Positions 12,606-23,540 of a stretch of DNA of 64,000 nt are shown here, one piece after another. This DNA comes from Gossypium raimondii (lineage: Eukaryota > Streptophyta > Magnoliopsida > Malvales > Malvaceae). Position numbers and translations under genes: made by a program. Location: NCBI RefSeq assembly GCF_025698545.1, contig NC_068570.1:1054001-1118000 (forward strand), written 5' to 3'. The notes beneath the pieces are model-generated. The model worked only from the letters and a program-made list of their open reading frames with translations. It had not been told where the DNA came from and ran no database searches. Each line of letters starts with the position of its first letter. Position 1 is the stretch's first letter.

Positions 12606-13325
12606 TTGGTTGAAATTTATTTCAAATATATTTCATATATATTATTTTAAAGATAAATAAAATTTGATTTGATTTAAAAAATAAAAAATTAAATATTTAG
12701 TTAATCAAATCGAGTTATTCGAGTCAACTCAAATAAGTATTTCAAGTTTTGAGTTCGAGTCGAGTTGAACTTTACAATTCGAATAACAGATTGGTTAAAT
12801 ACCCATTTGGTTCTTGTCAATTTTGAAAATGAAAAAACTGATTTATCTCTCAACAAAAATACAAAAATAATTAAAAATAATTTTTAAAATTCAAAATATT
12901 TATAAAATGTTAATTCATATTCTTTAAAAAATAAAAATTTAAAAATTTCTAAAGAATATATAAAAAAGTTAAAATTTAAATTTTTCTAAAATAATAATGA
13001 TTCAAGTTTATCATATTAGAGTATCTTATTTTTTATTATTTTGATTTGAAAAAGTTTTAAAATATATATGATTTCAAATTTATATGCTCTAACATGTAAT
13101 TAGTTATATTGTAACAAGATTTTAATTTTACATATTTAATTTTTTAAGCTAACTCGAACAATTTCACTCGATTCTATTTGACTGAACTCGAATTTCATTT
13201 CACTCGATTTTATTTGAAAAAAATTTCAAATTGAGTTAGAATGATAAAATAAGACTCGTCAAGTACTCGATTAATTCAAAAAATTTTTCACTCGATTCGA
13301 TTAAATGCTCATTCTTATCTACCTT
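12606..13325. repeat. AT-rich MITE-like repeat with TCGAGT blocks
   Basis: The left part has 'gagttcgagtcgagttgaac' and the right part has inverted counterparts 'ttgactgaactcgaattt' and 'actcgattcgattaaatgc', with an AT-rich middle. Similar 'cgagtttaactcaaaat' blocks occur at about 31390 and 35310. No coding frame. Confidence 0.45.
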
Positions 13326-13639
13326 TTATGTTTGTAGGGAATTTAATTTCATAGTAAGCAAATGTTTTACCATGTTATCAACATAACCCATTACCATGTC
13401 TTGTTCAATATAATATAAAATGACACTACACATTTGTTCTATTTGTACAAGGCACTAGAATTCAACAAGGTAGAAACATACTTCATCAAGATTTGTTTGA
13501 TTGATAATGTGATGGTTATTTCGGCTAAGTATTATTTAAAGATAATTATATCCCATAGTGTTGGTCTAGATAAAGCAATTTCGAATGGATACTACTTGAA
13601 GACCTATTTAATTTTGGTGAGTGATTTAATTTGATGATA

Positions 13640-14720
13640 TATTGTGCCATTTGGTGATAATATGAAGCAATGAACATTTATCAATTTAATTGAGAATTAA
13701 CCCATTTAGAGGTGAGGATGTGATGCTCTAAAAATAGAGAGTTTGACATGGGATTAGGGAGAGTTTAGTGTGCATAATTCAATTACTTTGTAAGGAACAT
13801 ATTATAAGCTTGTATTTTTCACTTTTGAGTGATTTGTTTCTATTTTCAGTATGGAAGATGAGTGGGAGAGAGTTTCTACCCAGTGTATTTGGGTGAGGAT
13901 GCAATTATCCAAGAGTTAGGATAGGTTAGGCTTCAAACATTGCTTGTATAGTGAGACTTAGTAGTAGAATTCTTCTTTGGGTAAGGCCCCATAGACATAG
14001 GTTAAGTTCAAATTACATTAACAACTTACTGTGTTCAGTCTTTTATTGGTTTGCCATTTTGTATTCAATATACACTTTTTTTTTTTACAAACACCACAAT
14101 CAATTCCATATTTTCAATTAATATCAGAGCTATACACTTAAAGTATCTGTGAAATCTTAAATTTGGTGGTTGTGCAATTGAAAGTATAAAAAAAGACGAT
14201 TTAATTATACATTCACCACTCTTGGATGAATCTAATTATGTTGGTGGAAAGTACAGATGCTGGCTTTCATCATATCATTGATGAGAAAGCATGAAGATCA
14301 ATTTTAAACAGATGGTGTACCTAAACCAAAGCTTGAAAGTAGTGAATTTCAATTCAAAAGAATTGTATGATATTTTTCATGGGGTAGACTAGCAAGAGTT
14401 TATAAGGAATTCAAAATGTGTCTTATGAAGTGTGTACTATTCTAGAAGACACCCATGAAGGAACTTATACAGTCAAGCTATCAAAAGAGTGTACAAGGAA
14501 TTCAAAATGTGTCTTATGAATTGTGGACTATTCTATAAGCCACCCATGAAGTAACTTATACGGTCAAGCTATCAAAGCTCCACATGTTTACCATCAGATT
14601 TGAATCATTACGATTTTTAATAATGAGACCATCTCTATATTTTATGCTAAAGTTCGTGACATAACTATTAAAAAAATCAGTTTAAAAAATGATTATTTTA
14701 GATACAATAGAAGTTTTAAA
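13640..14720 (+). pseudogene. decayed Copia element: LTR end, PBS-like site and gag
   Basis: 13800-14090 matches two other LTR-like relics (16220-16450 and 29330-29545; shared 'gcttgtatagtgagacttag' and 'aaggccccatagacatag'). It is followed by 'atatcagagctatac', a degraded primer-binding site. Downstream a broken gag can be read: NYVGG, DEKAW, a stretch EVCTILEDTHEGTYTVKLSK typical of Copia UBN2-type gag, then RFESLRF and FYAKVRDITI. Stops and shifts interrupt it throughout. No protease, integrase or RT follows, so this is a remnant. Confidence 0.65.
14391..14574 (+). repeat. tandem duplication of about 91 bp inside the Copia gag relic
   Basis: Unit 1 (about 14391-14482) and unit 2 (about 14483-14574) both carry 'aggaattcaaaatgtgtctt' and end with 'gtcaagctatcaaa'. 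They differ at several positions, so the duplication is not recent. Confidence 0.8.
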
Positions 14721-17085
14721 ATTTTTTAAAGTTGAGCCTGTTGTGCTATTTATAACAATTAATTTTAATTGAAATATACATGTGCTTTGTGCAAGGTAGA
14801 TTATACTCAATCCTGCCTTTCAACTGAATGACTTTCTCTGCTATCCTCGAACCATGATTTGTTTCGAGTGTGGGCTCGAGCAACATGAACAAAATCACAA
14901 AATGAAAACTTTTAATTAACTTTCAGTAGGAAAGTCAGTTCTCTCTATAACCGAAAACTATACATTTTTCTCATAAAATAGAATTTATTCTTTGAAATAA
15001 ATTACTACTATGTTCTGATGGAATAATGACGTATGAGAAGTGTAAATTTTTTGACCTGTAGTTTCTATTTATAAAGAAAAATACAAGAGTTTTTGTTTGA
15101 ATAAGGCCTCATTAAATAATAATATTTTAATAGAAAATAGCACTTCTACTCTAAGTAGAAGAGCTAGGGGCGATGACACCCTTGTATAATACCATAGGGT
15201 TGCCTCGTATATTACAATGCCATGTTGGACCTTTCTTGTATTGGTTTATTGGGTCCAATTATATGCACTTCATGAACTTTTATTCAAGACTTATAATTTA
15301 TCCAACCCAATATTTATTTTCTATTGCCCAAAACGTTATTTATTTAATCAATTAATTTCATTAATTGGATTTAGCAATTTCTCAACTAAATAATTTTCTC
15401 AATCCAATTCTAATTTTGCTAAAGTCATAGGAACATTATCATAATAGATTCTATGAGGAAATATATTTAATTTCTTTATTCAACAAATTCACAATGACTA
15501 ATTAATTTAATTTCATTTTGAACTTCAATTATTTAATTTTAATTAATTAGATAATAATTGAAAAACTTAAATTAATTCTCAAGTCATCTTTTGTACTTAG
15601 CAAGAAAATGTATTCTTAAGCTAGTGGAGGGACCAATTGGATATATATATAATTAGAGCTCAAATAATTTGTAATTATGTTTTGGCTTTACACCTATTAA
15701 TTAAAATATTATTTAGTCATGAAGTCATTCCACTAAAGTATCGTGATTGAGCTCTCCTTATTATATATTATTACAAAAGCTTATTAATAAGTGTTCGTCT
15801 AATGACCTTGTTATAAGTGTATTACCCTTATATGATATCCTTAACCTATTGGAGATAAAACTGCTCTCTCAATGTGATCCTATTTTGTCTCATTGTAACC
15901 ATTAATCTTCCTTAATGAAAAATCAATTACTATCAAATAGTAATCAAAACATTTATCATAAAGAAAAATGACTCGTGGCCAATTTTACTTTTCATCTATA
16001 ATGTAATGTTGATGAGAGGATATCAGTTACTCTTTATTGGGCTATGAGTTTCACTGTTGTGGAATGATATTACATTCTGCAGAAGTCATATACTCAAAAT
16101 ATCAACTTTCAATTTTTTATCTATTTGAACTCAAGCTTCCATTTATATCAAAGTATACAAATTACATATACGTACTCCATTATCCATTCAAGATTTAGAC
16201 ATGCCACAATATAAACATCACAAGTAAAAGAATCCATGGAGCGGGATAGATTTTGCTTCAATCATTGCTTGTATTGTGATATTTAGTAGTGAATTTTTTT
16301 TTTCTGAACAATACCCCACAAACATAAGTTAAATCTGAATTGCGTTAACAACTTTTTGTGTTAATTTTTTATTCTTTCATTGTTCACTTATCAATGTAAT
16401 CTTCGATGTACCCATGGTCCACTTCACTACGAATTCTGCATTTTCAATACTTATATTCACTATTTGGTTACCCAAGAGGGTTGCTCGTTGATGTTTACTT
16501 GTCTGCTCGATTGGTCTCGGTAACCTGTTGGCCTAATTTGTACTAGTTTGTTGGTCTCGCTACTTTGGCTACTTTAGGTATCTTCTAACGAAGTAATTAA
16601 TCCTTGACAACTACTTGTGACAGATGACTTGTTCTCTAATTGACAACTAAACATGTTGCATACTTAATCCCTCTTTGGTTTGTATTTTACTTACTAAAAT
16701 ATTAATATAACAACTTGTATTCCCTTGTTTTTATTCTTCTTTTTCAAGAATTTGAATGATACTCGTTATTTGTATACAAAATAACCTTTGATTTTTGTGA
16801 AGGTGTGGCATGCACAGTGCCCCAACAGTTGGGGCAAAGCAATGGATGTACCCTTCTTTCAATGTTGTTTGTGAAATGAGCGCATTGTTTTTGTGTGGGT
16901 GTCGTTAATACAATATTACCTTATCAAAATCAAATATGGCTGCCGTTAGACTTCAACCATGTTCCAGCATAAAGACAGAAAAAAAAAAACCTTATTGTTA
17001 CATCATGGTTAACAATATACAATAACCAAGCATATATAAACGCTGGAACTCCATCATCCTCTACTAAATTATCAACAATTTTTTT
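14721..17085. other. AT-rich repeat-derived DNA, no gene
   Basis: No coding frame above about 60 codons with recognisable content. 16220-16450 is a second relic of the Copia LTR described at 13640 ('cattgcttgtattgtgata', 'cccacaaacataagttaaat'). 15000-16180 looks like further degraded LTR sequence but I could not fix its ends. Confidence 0.5.
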
Positions 17086-17655
17086 GTGTCAAATTACACC
17101 ATTAGTCATTAAATTATGAGTAAGTTCTCGTTTTAGTTATTTAACTAAAAAAGTTACAATTTAATCACTGAACTATTCAACAGTTTTCATTTAAATCTCT
17201 GGGCTGTTAAAATCGATGTTACATGGCTTTCTTTGTTCGCACTACTTGCACCAATCTAAAGCTCTCTTTCCCCCTTCTCTTCCATAATTTAGTTTTTTTT
17301 TTACGAAACAACTTTAGACATCACGAATCTGCGAATTAAAATTCAAACAATTGTTTTCTTCAATCTCCAAAACTGATTGTCAGATCAACTTAGATATAAT
17401 GTATGTTCTTCTATTCTTCGATGTGTACTGATCTACCATATTGATCGTTGAATCATCACATGAAGCTCGCTGGCAGAACTTTTTTGAAAAAAAAAACTTA
17501 ACTACCCAGTGATTTAAATAAAAACTTTTGAATAGTTCAACGACTTAAATGAAAACTTTCAAGTAATTCAGTGATTAAATTTTAATTTTTTAATTAAGTG
17601 ACCAAAATAAAAATTTACCCATAATTTAGGGATTAATGGTGTAATTTACCCTTTT
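17086..17655. mobile_element. foldback MITE, family M2, copy 1
   Basis: Long terminal inverted repeats: the left arm 17086-17210 starts 'caaattacaccattagtcat' and the right arm about 17500-17652 ends 'attaatggtgtaatttaccc'. Inner parts also pair ('actattcaacagttttcat' with 'aaaacttttgaatagttca'). About 570 bp and non-coding. Same family as 27512-28134. Confidence 0.75.
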
Positions 17656-18229
17656 TTTGGGTATCCTTTGTGTTAGTTTTTTGGTTCATATTCGCGATTC
17701 TCGATCTTCGTTTTACAATACTTGTTCGTGATTCATAATTGTTGCATTATATATTTAGGGGTGCAATGTGTCTTAATATTACGTCCAATACTTGTTGATA
17801 ATTATCTTTGCATTTACTTATATTTAAACAATCAAATTTTAGCAAAGAGCTAGCAAACCCAGTATTCTATAGTGGAGTAGAAGAGTTGATTTTTCTTTTA
17901 GAGTGTGTTTAGGTGAAAATTTTAAAAATTTTAAAATACTAGCCCTTTAGAATTTATCAATTGTTTTATTTGGATAAATAATTAATTTAGAAAAATAGAT
18001 TATTGGAATTTTAAAATTAAAAAATAATTATAAAAGTAGAATAATTATGTTAAAATTTTAAAAATACTAAAATTAAATAAAAATAATTTTTGAAATTTAA
18101 TTTTTTATCTTAGAGTGGGACCATGTGTATTAAATCAAATAAAATTATGAAGAATGATAAGTTTAGTTTTAAACATTTACCCTTTTATCACTTTAGCTGG
18201 AATTCTTTGTTCGAATCACTTTGGCCCTC

Positions 18230-19020
18230 TACTTTTTAAATTTAGTTAAATTGTTTTTTTTTTTGTTGGATGAAAAAGCTCACTAAACTCTTGAAACTTT
18301 AATAGCACCGACGTGATAGCCCGCGTGACTATCCACATAAACTTTGTTGAGGGGGATTGACTCCTTTTAGAGAAGTCACCGAAGTGTTGACCATCGAGTA
18401 GTCGATATGGCCCCTAACAGTCGTAAGTATTGTCCCGATACCTGGGCTTTGTCTCCCAACTCCGCGGAGGGCCCCAAGGGTTCACGTAGTGGAGCACCTC
18501 GATTGGTGGAGATAGTACGTACTTAAAAGACATGTAAATAATTAATTGATGAAGCTGCACACAATGTGGATCGAACCACCCACCAAAGCATAATTAGCCT
18601 TTGTTGGTGGTTCGATTCACATCTCGTGCAACTTCATTGATTAATTATTTACGCATCCTTCAAGTACGTATTCTCTTCACTAATCGAGGAGCTCTCACTC
18701 TATGAACCTTTGAGGCTCTCCGCGGAGTTGGGAGATAAAACCCAAGTATCAGAACAATACCTCTGATTGTCGGGGACCGTATTAGCTGTCCAACGGATGA
18801 CACTTTAAAGACTTCTCTTAAAATAGTCGATCCTCCTCAATATACTTCATTACTAACTTGTATATTCCTTTTAAAGTTTTTTGATGAATTTTTTGAATTT
18901 TTGAATTTTATCAAGCACACTATGATTATTACATGGGCTATCACATTACTGTTATGAAAATTTTAATAGTTTAATCAGTTTTTATAAAAAATAATTTAAT
19001 TAAATTTTAGATTTAGGGTC
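18230..19020. mobile_element. large foldback element with arms of about 350-400 bp
   Basis: The two halves are inverted copies that meet near 18590-18600. Left arm landmarks: 'gacgtgatagcccgcgtga', 'gtctcccaactccgcggagg', 'atagtacgtacttaaaagac', 'gtggatcgaaccaccc'. Right arm landmarks: 'ggtggttcgattcacatc', 'caagtacgta', 'ctccgcggagttgggaga', 'catgggctatcacatta'. Identity falls toward the outer ends. There is no open frame. The loop is only about 10 bases, so a transcript could fold into one very long hairpin. Confidence 0.8.
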
Positions 19021-20640
19021 AAAACAATAATAAAATAATTAAAACCAAAATAAAAAAATTATTATTATGCTTTTTTTTTTTACATTAATTTTCATTGTCT
19101 CCACTTTAAACTCTGCAGTCCACACAGGCTTGAACTTTGATTTTGCCTTTGAATTGTTTATCCAAAAATAGAAATATGGAATAATTGTTGTCTTTTTTTT
19201 TTACCTTCAAACATTTAACTTTTTCACGTATAATAATTGATGCCATTGGCATATATATACACAAAAGAAGGAAATGAAAGGGACGAAGTGCTCCAATTAT
19301 TTTTCAGTGGACTCAAATGATTAAATATTATGAAATGGAAACATGATGAACCCTTTTCCTTTACCCTTATATTCTAATATAAGTTTGAGTAAATCATATC
19401 TCAAATAAAAAACACCCACTTAATTATGAAGTATAACATAAATAGATTAAGAAACGAAAATCAAATAATTATCGAGACAAATAAATTAATAATTGAAATA
19501 ATCTGAACTAAAAATAACTGATAAAACTAAAATTCACACGTAACAATAGCATAAAGGAGAACTCGAAAACTCAATTTTATAATAAAACCCTTTTTTCTTT
19601 ATTGAGCAAATCAGATCTCAAATAATGGGAAAGGAATACCCCATCCAAAGCTTTTCTTTTAAAAAAAAGATAACATCGGAGTACAAATACATGTTTGTGC
19701 AATTATAAAGCGTAGAATTAAACTATTATAGCACAAATGGATTAAGAAGCGTAGCATCAAACAATTACAACACAAATAGATTAAGAATCAGAATAATGAT
19801 CTAGACTAGAATTGACTAGCTGAATTAAAATTCACATATGGTAACACACATATAATTGTGCATGGTGAATTTCGAACTTGGATACTTAAGACCTAAGGCC
19901 TTTATTTTTGTCAATCGTGTCAAGACCTCATTTGCCAAACAAGGACAAATATAATGGAAGAACTATAATTTGGTCTGAAATTATAAATAAATATATGGTA
20001 AAATTAAACTTTGACACCTCAAAATGAAATAATTTTTTATATTAACTCCTTTAAAAATGATGAAAATATAAATTAATATATGATAAAATTATATTTAACC
20101 TCTAAAATATTTATAATTTAATTCTATCCCTCCATAAAAAATTTCTTAATTTGCCCATTGTCCCCAAAGTTAATTTTCTTTTCTCAACTTATTTCTTGAA
20201 TGGGAAAATATTTTCTACATTGTACAAGTATCTTATAAGAAGATAGTAAAATATTAAAAGCAGATATTAAAAAAACACATATCGATATTTTAAACGAAAT
20301 AAAAAATACAAAATTCCGAAAACTATAATCCCCACGTAAATTCAAGCTTTGATTAGTGTCAAAATACTAATCAATGTTGATCCAACTAAATCAATCAATA
20401 TTGGCTTATGCCAACATTGAAAATTGTTTTTACTAGATATATTAAACGAACCACTCATATATACAAATATAAATAAATAAACAAAAACAACTCCCCAAAT
20501 TGAAACTAATAAAACTACCAATCACCCTGATTCCTTGGACCCATTGTCAGTCTTTGTGAACCCATTTCTTTCATCCGAACACTTGTCGAATTTTGATAGC
20601 CACAAATATGCTGTATCTTTCCTATCTTTCTTCTATAATT
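19021..20640. other. AT-rich intergenic DNA upstream of the WD40 gene
   Basis: No gene or clear repeat boundary is seen. There are homopolymer tracts and low-complexity stretches, with a degraded repeat block similar to 22490-22720 around 19970-20160. The proximal promoter of the WD40 gene is expected at the right end. Confidence 0.5.
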
Positions 20641-20650
20641 GCAATCCTCA

Positions 20651-20662
20651 TTATATATAAAT
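20651..20662 (+). promoter_or_regulatory. TATA box of the WD40 gene
   Basis: TTATATATAAAT about 155 bp upstream of the ATG at 20814. It predicts a start near 20690 and a pyrimidine-rich leader (20760-20800 is TTTCTT-rich), common in plant leaders. Confidence 0.55.
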
Positions 20663-20813
20663 ATATGAATCCATGCATTTCAATTTCAATTGCAAATGCA
20701 AATCCAATCCGTTTCTATATACGCTTTTGATATTTGGGGTTTGGGGTTAGCTTGAATTTGCTATTTTCTTTGTTTTTCTTTCTTCATTTTCTTTTTGATA
20801 ATTTGTCTTGGTA

Positions 20814-22196
20814 ATGAGAGTGATAGGAGGCACAATGTTCGATGATCAAGCAGATGGCATTCGGAAGTCCAAGTTTGGGAAAACCATATATTCGGATCCC
20901 AACATGTCGATGACATCTCCGGTGAGCGAAGATGATTTATGTCTCCGACATAGCAGCGCGTCGGCTAATGGACCTTTGGAACCGAACCGATCGAGCGGGG
21001 AAGGTTCGCCGTTAACGATGTCGCCGTGGAACCAAACTACTCATTTCAACAAATCATTGTCTATGCCATTTGATAATGATAATGTTCCGGCCAATAGTCT
21101 CATCATGTCACTTACACGTGAAGAAGGTCATATTTATTCATTAGCTGCTTCAGATGATTTGCTTTATACAGGTTCTGATAGTAAGAACATACGTGTATGG
21201 AAAAATCTTAAAGAATTTACTGGTTTTAAATCAAATAGTGGATTGGTTAAAACCATTGTTATAGCAGGTGCAAAGATTTTTACTGGTCATCAAGATGGTA
21301 AAATTCGTGTATGGAAAGTATCTGTTAAGAACCCTGGTGTTCATAAACGAGCTGGTACATTACCATCTTTGAAAGAAATCCTCAAAAGTTCAATTAAACC
21401 AAGTAATTACATTGAAGTGAAACGCAAAAGATCTTTATGGATCAAGCATTCAGATGCTGTGTCATGTTTGAGTTTAAATGAAGAACATGGTCTTCTTTAT
21501 TCAGCTTCATGGGATAGAACATTTAAAGTATGGAGGATTGCTGATTATAAATGTCTCGAATCGGTTAACGCGCACGACGACGCGGTGAATTCAGTAGTAT
21601 CGAGGTCCGGCGGGGAGATGGTTTTCACCGGTTCGGCGGACGGGACGGTTAAAGTATGGAAAAGGGAACAACAACGTAAAGGGACAAAACATAGTTTGAA
21701 CCAAACATTGTTACAACAAGAATGTGCTGTTACAGCATTAGCAATTGATGCACCTGGTTCGGTTTTATATTGTGGTTCCAGTGATGGCCTTGTTAATTTT
21801 TGGGAACTTGAGAAAGGATTAGCACATGGTGGTGTACTTAAAGGACATAAATTAGCTGTTCTTTGTCTTGAAGCAGCTGGGAATTTGGTGTTTAGTGGTT
21901 CAGCTGATAAAACTATATGTGTTTGGCGTAGGGATGGTAACATTCATACATGTCTTTCGGTTCTAACCGGACATACAGGACCGGTTAAGTGTTTGGCATC
22001 GGAAAAAGACCCGAATTCGACGAATGAACAACGATGGATTTTGTATAGTGGCAGTTTGGACAAGTCGGTGAAAGTGTGGAGTGTGTCGGAATATGCTCAA
22101 ATAGGGTCGACCATGCAACCAAATACTACCAGCTATGAAGAATCACCAGTTTCTGATGGGAGTTATTCGTCTGCAAGTAATAATGGGAGGTACTGA
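20814..22196 (+). CDS. JINGUBANG-like WD40 repeat protein (460 aa)
   Basis: Single-exon gene, 460 residues, starting at the ATG at 20814 ([11 protein letters not shown]); an upstream TTG in frame is not a plant start. After a Ser-rich N-terminal region of about 100 residues, seven WD blades can be read. Their ends are [48 protein letters not shown] and SVKVWSVS, enough for a full seven-blade propeller. The C-terminal tail is Ser-rich ([13 protein letters not shown]). The intronless structure, N-terminal MSPWN block and blade sequences match the plant family of Arabidopsis JINGUBANG (AT2G26490) and its paralogues. JINGUBANG negatively regulates pollen germination; whether this paralogue does so is not shown. 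Role inferred: protein-interaction scaffold. Central codons are GC-richer (21560-21660) but there is no sign of transfer. Confidence 0.93.
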   Translation: MRVIGGTMFDDQADGIRKSKFGKTIYSDPNMSMTSPVSEDDLCLRHSSASANGPLEPNRSSGEGSPLTMSPWNQTTHFNKSLSMPFDNDNVPANSLIMSLTREEGHIYSLAASDDLLYTGSDSKNIRVWKNLKEFTGFKSNSGLVKTIVIAGAKIFTGHQDGKIRVWKVSVKNPGVHKRAGTLPSLKEILKSSIKPSNYIEVKRKRSLWIKHSDAVSCLSLNEEHGLLYSASWDRTFKVWRIADYKCLESVNAHDDAVNSVVSRSGGEMVFTGSADGTVKVWKREQQRKGTKHSLNQTLLQQECAVTALAIDAPGSVLYCGSSDGLVNFWELEKGLAHGGVLKGHKLAVLCLEAAGNLVFSGSADKTICVWRRDGNIHTCLSVLTGHTGPVKCLASEKDPNSTNEQRWILYSGSLDKSVKVWSVSEYAQIGSTMQPNTTSYEESPVSDGSYSSASNNGRY

Positions 22197-22403
22197 AATG
22201 CAAAAACTGATTGGATTCTTTTGAAAGAACAGGGATGGGTGTAGCTTTTTATTATGTTGTTGTTGTGTTGGGATGGGATCAGTTTGAGGGTTTTAATTTG
22301 GGGTATATACTATATAGTAAATAAAAGAATGTTGTGGGGACTTTGATGAAATATGGGTAACCATGAAAATTGCAGACAGTTTTTATGTATAAAGCTTTCT
22401 TTT

Positions 22404-22409
22404 AATAAA
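22404..22409 (+). terminator. polyadenylation signal of the WD40 gene
   Basis: AATAAA about 208 bp after the stop codon, followed by T-rich sequence. An alternative AATAAA lies at about 22320. Both are plausible near-upstream elements. Confidence 0.5.
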
Positions 22410-22479
22410 ATTTGCTTTGTTTTTTTTTTAAGCCATTATCATGGAGATGCATGCATACATATATGTATATATACCAGCA

Positions 22480-23535
22480 GGGGTGAATTTAGAATTTTTT
22501 TTAAGGGCTGGAATGGAATTGTAAACTTTTGAGAGGTGAAAATATAATTTTATCATGTATTAATTTGTGATTTTACCATTTTTAATGAGACTAAACGTAA
22601 TTTGTTTTCATTTTTGAAGGGCAAAAACTTATAAATTTATTATTTATAAAAGGACTAAATTATAAAAGTTTCATTTTTGGAGGGCAACGCCCTGCTTGCT
22701 CTCCTTTATATTTGCCCTTGCAAAGCATTCACCCTTTGGTTCTTCCTAGGAAAGGTCAAGGTTTTAATATTTTTTAAAATTATAAATTAATAAATGATTA
22801 AATTATTTTTAGTCCTCTTAAAATGATAAATTTTTAATTTAATCCTTTAAAAATTATAAAGTTATAAGTTAATATAATTATGAAATTACATTTTAGCTCT
22901 CATAAAAATATACTCAATTCTGACCTCCTAAAAATAATTTTTGGTTTTGCCCTTGGGAAAGGTTGCCTTTACAATGTCTATTTTGGTTCTTTTTTCACAA
23001 ATCATTCAAATTGAGTGACTTATTGAACTGGATCGAACTGGTTAAATTAGAACTTAGCTAGAGTACCAATTCAATTAGAGAGGTTAGATCAACTGACCCA
23101 CAAATCAATATGGACAGATTGAATCGATTTTCTTTATTTTTTTAATATTTTTTATTTTTAATGAATTTTTCAATGATTTATCAAACCAAAAATCGATGAT
23201 CTAACCGGTTCCACCACTGATTCAGTTTTGAAAACTTGAATCAGTCAATAAACAATTAAATAACAAGAACAATAAAAGTGATTATTATTATAGAATTTTA
23301 TTTTTTTAGTACAAAATACTTGTGTATACTTTGGTATATACGGACAAATTTGAGCAAACAAATGAAATCATATTACAAGTATGCAAATTCCCAATATTAC
23401 AGTTTCTTCAAATAAAAGCAAATAATGGTAGTAGATTGTAAAAAAGAAGAAGAAATTACATGAAAAGGGGAAAAAGGAATCAATGTGATGATACTCTCAA
23501 ACTATACAAGCATTGGTTTCGGTCTTTCGAAACGA
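22480..23535. repeat. degraded repeats between the WD40 and kinase genes
   Basis: 22487-22720 begins 'aggggtgaatttagaattt' and holds 'aaaatataattttatcatgt', a repeat also seen at about 26585-26700 (inside a kinase-gene intron), 20000-20160, 29165-29330 and 33800-33925. 22760-22965 is a second relative. 23010-23220 has 'gaactggatcgaactggt' and the inverted block 'gatctaaccggttccacc', another small foldback. No gene is seen. Confidence 0.5.
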
Positions 23536-23540
23536 TTCGG

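Noticed and set aside
21545..21943. 132-codon minus-strand frame inside the WD40 gene
   Set aside because: Antisense shadow of the WD repeats; Cys/Ser-rich translation with no family resemblance.
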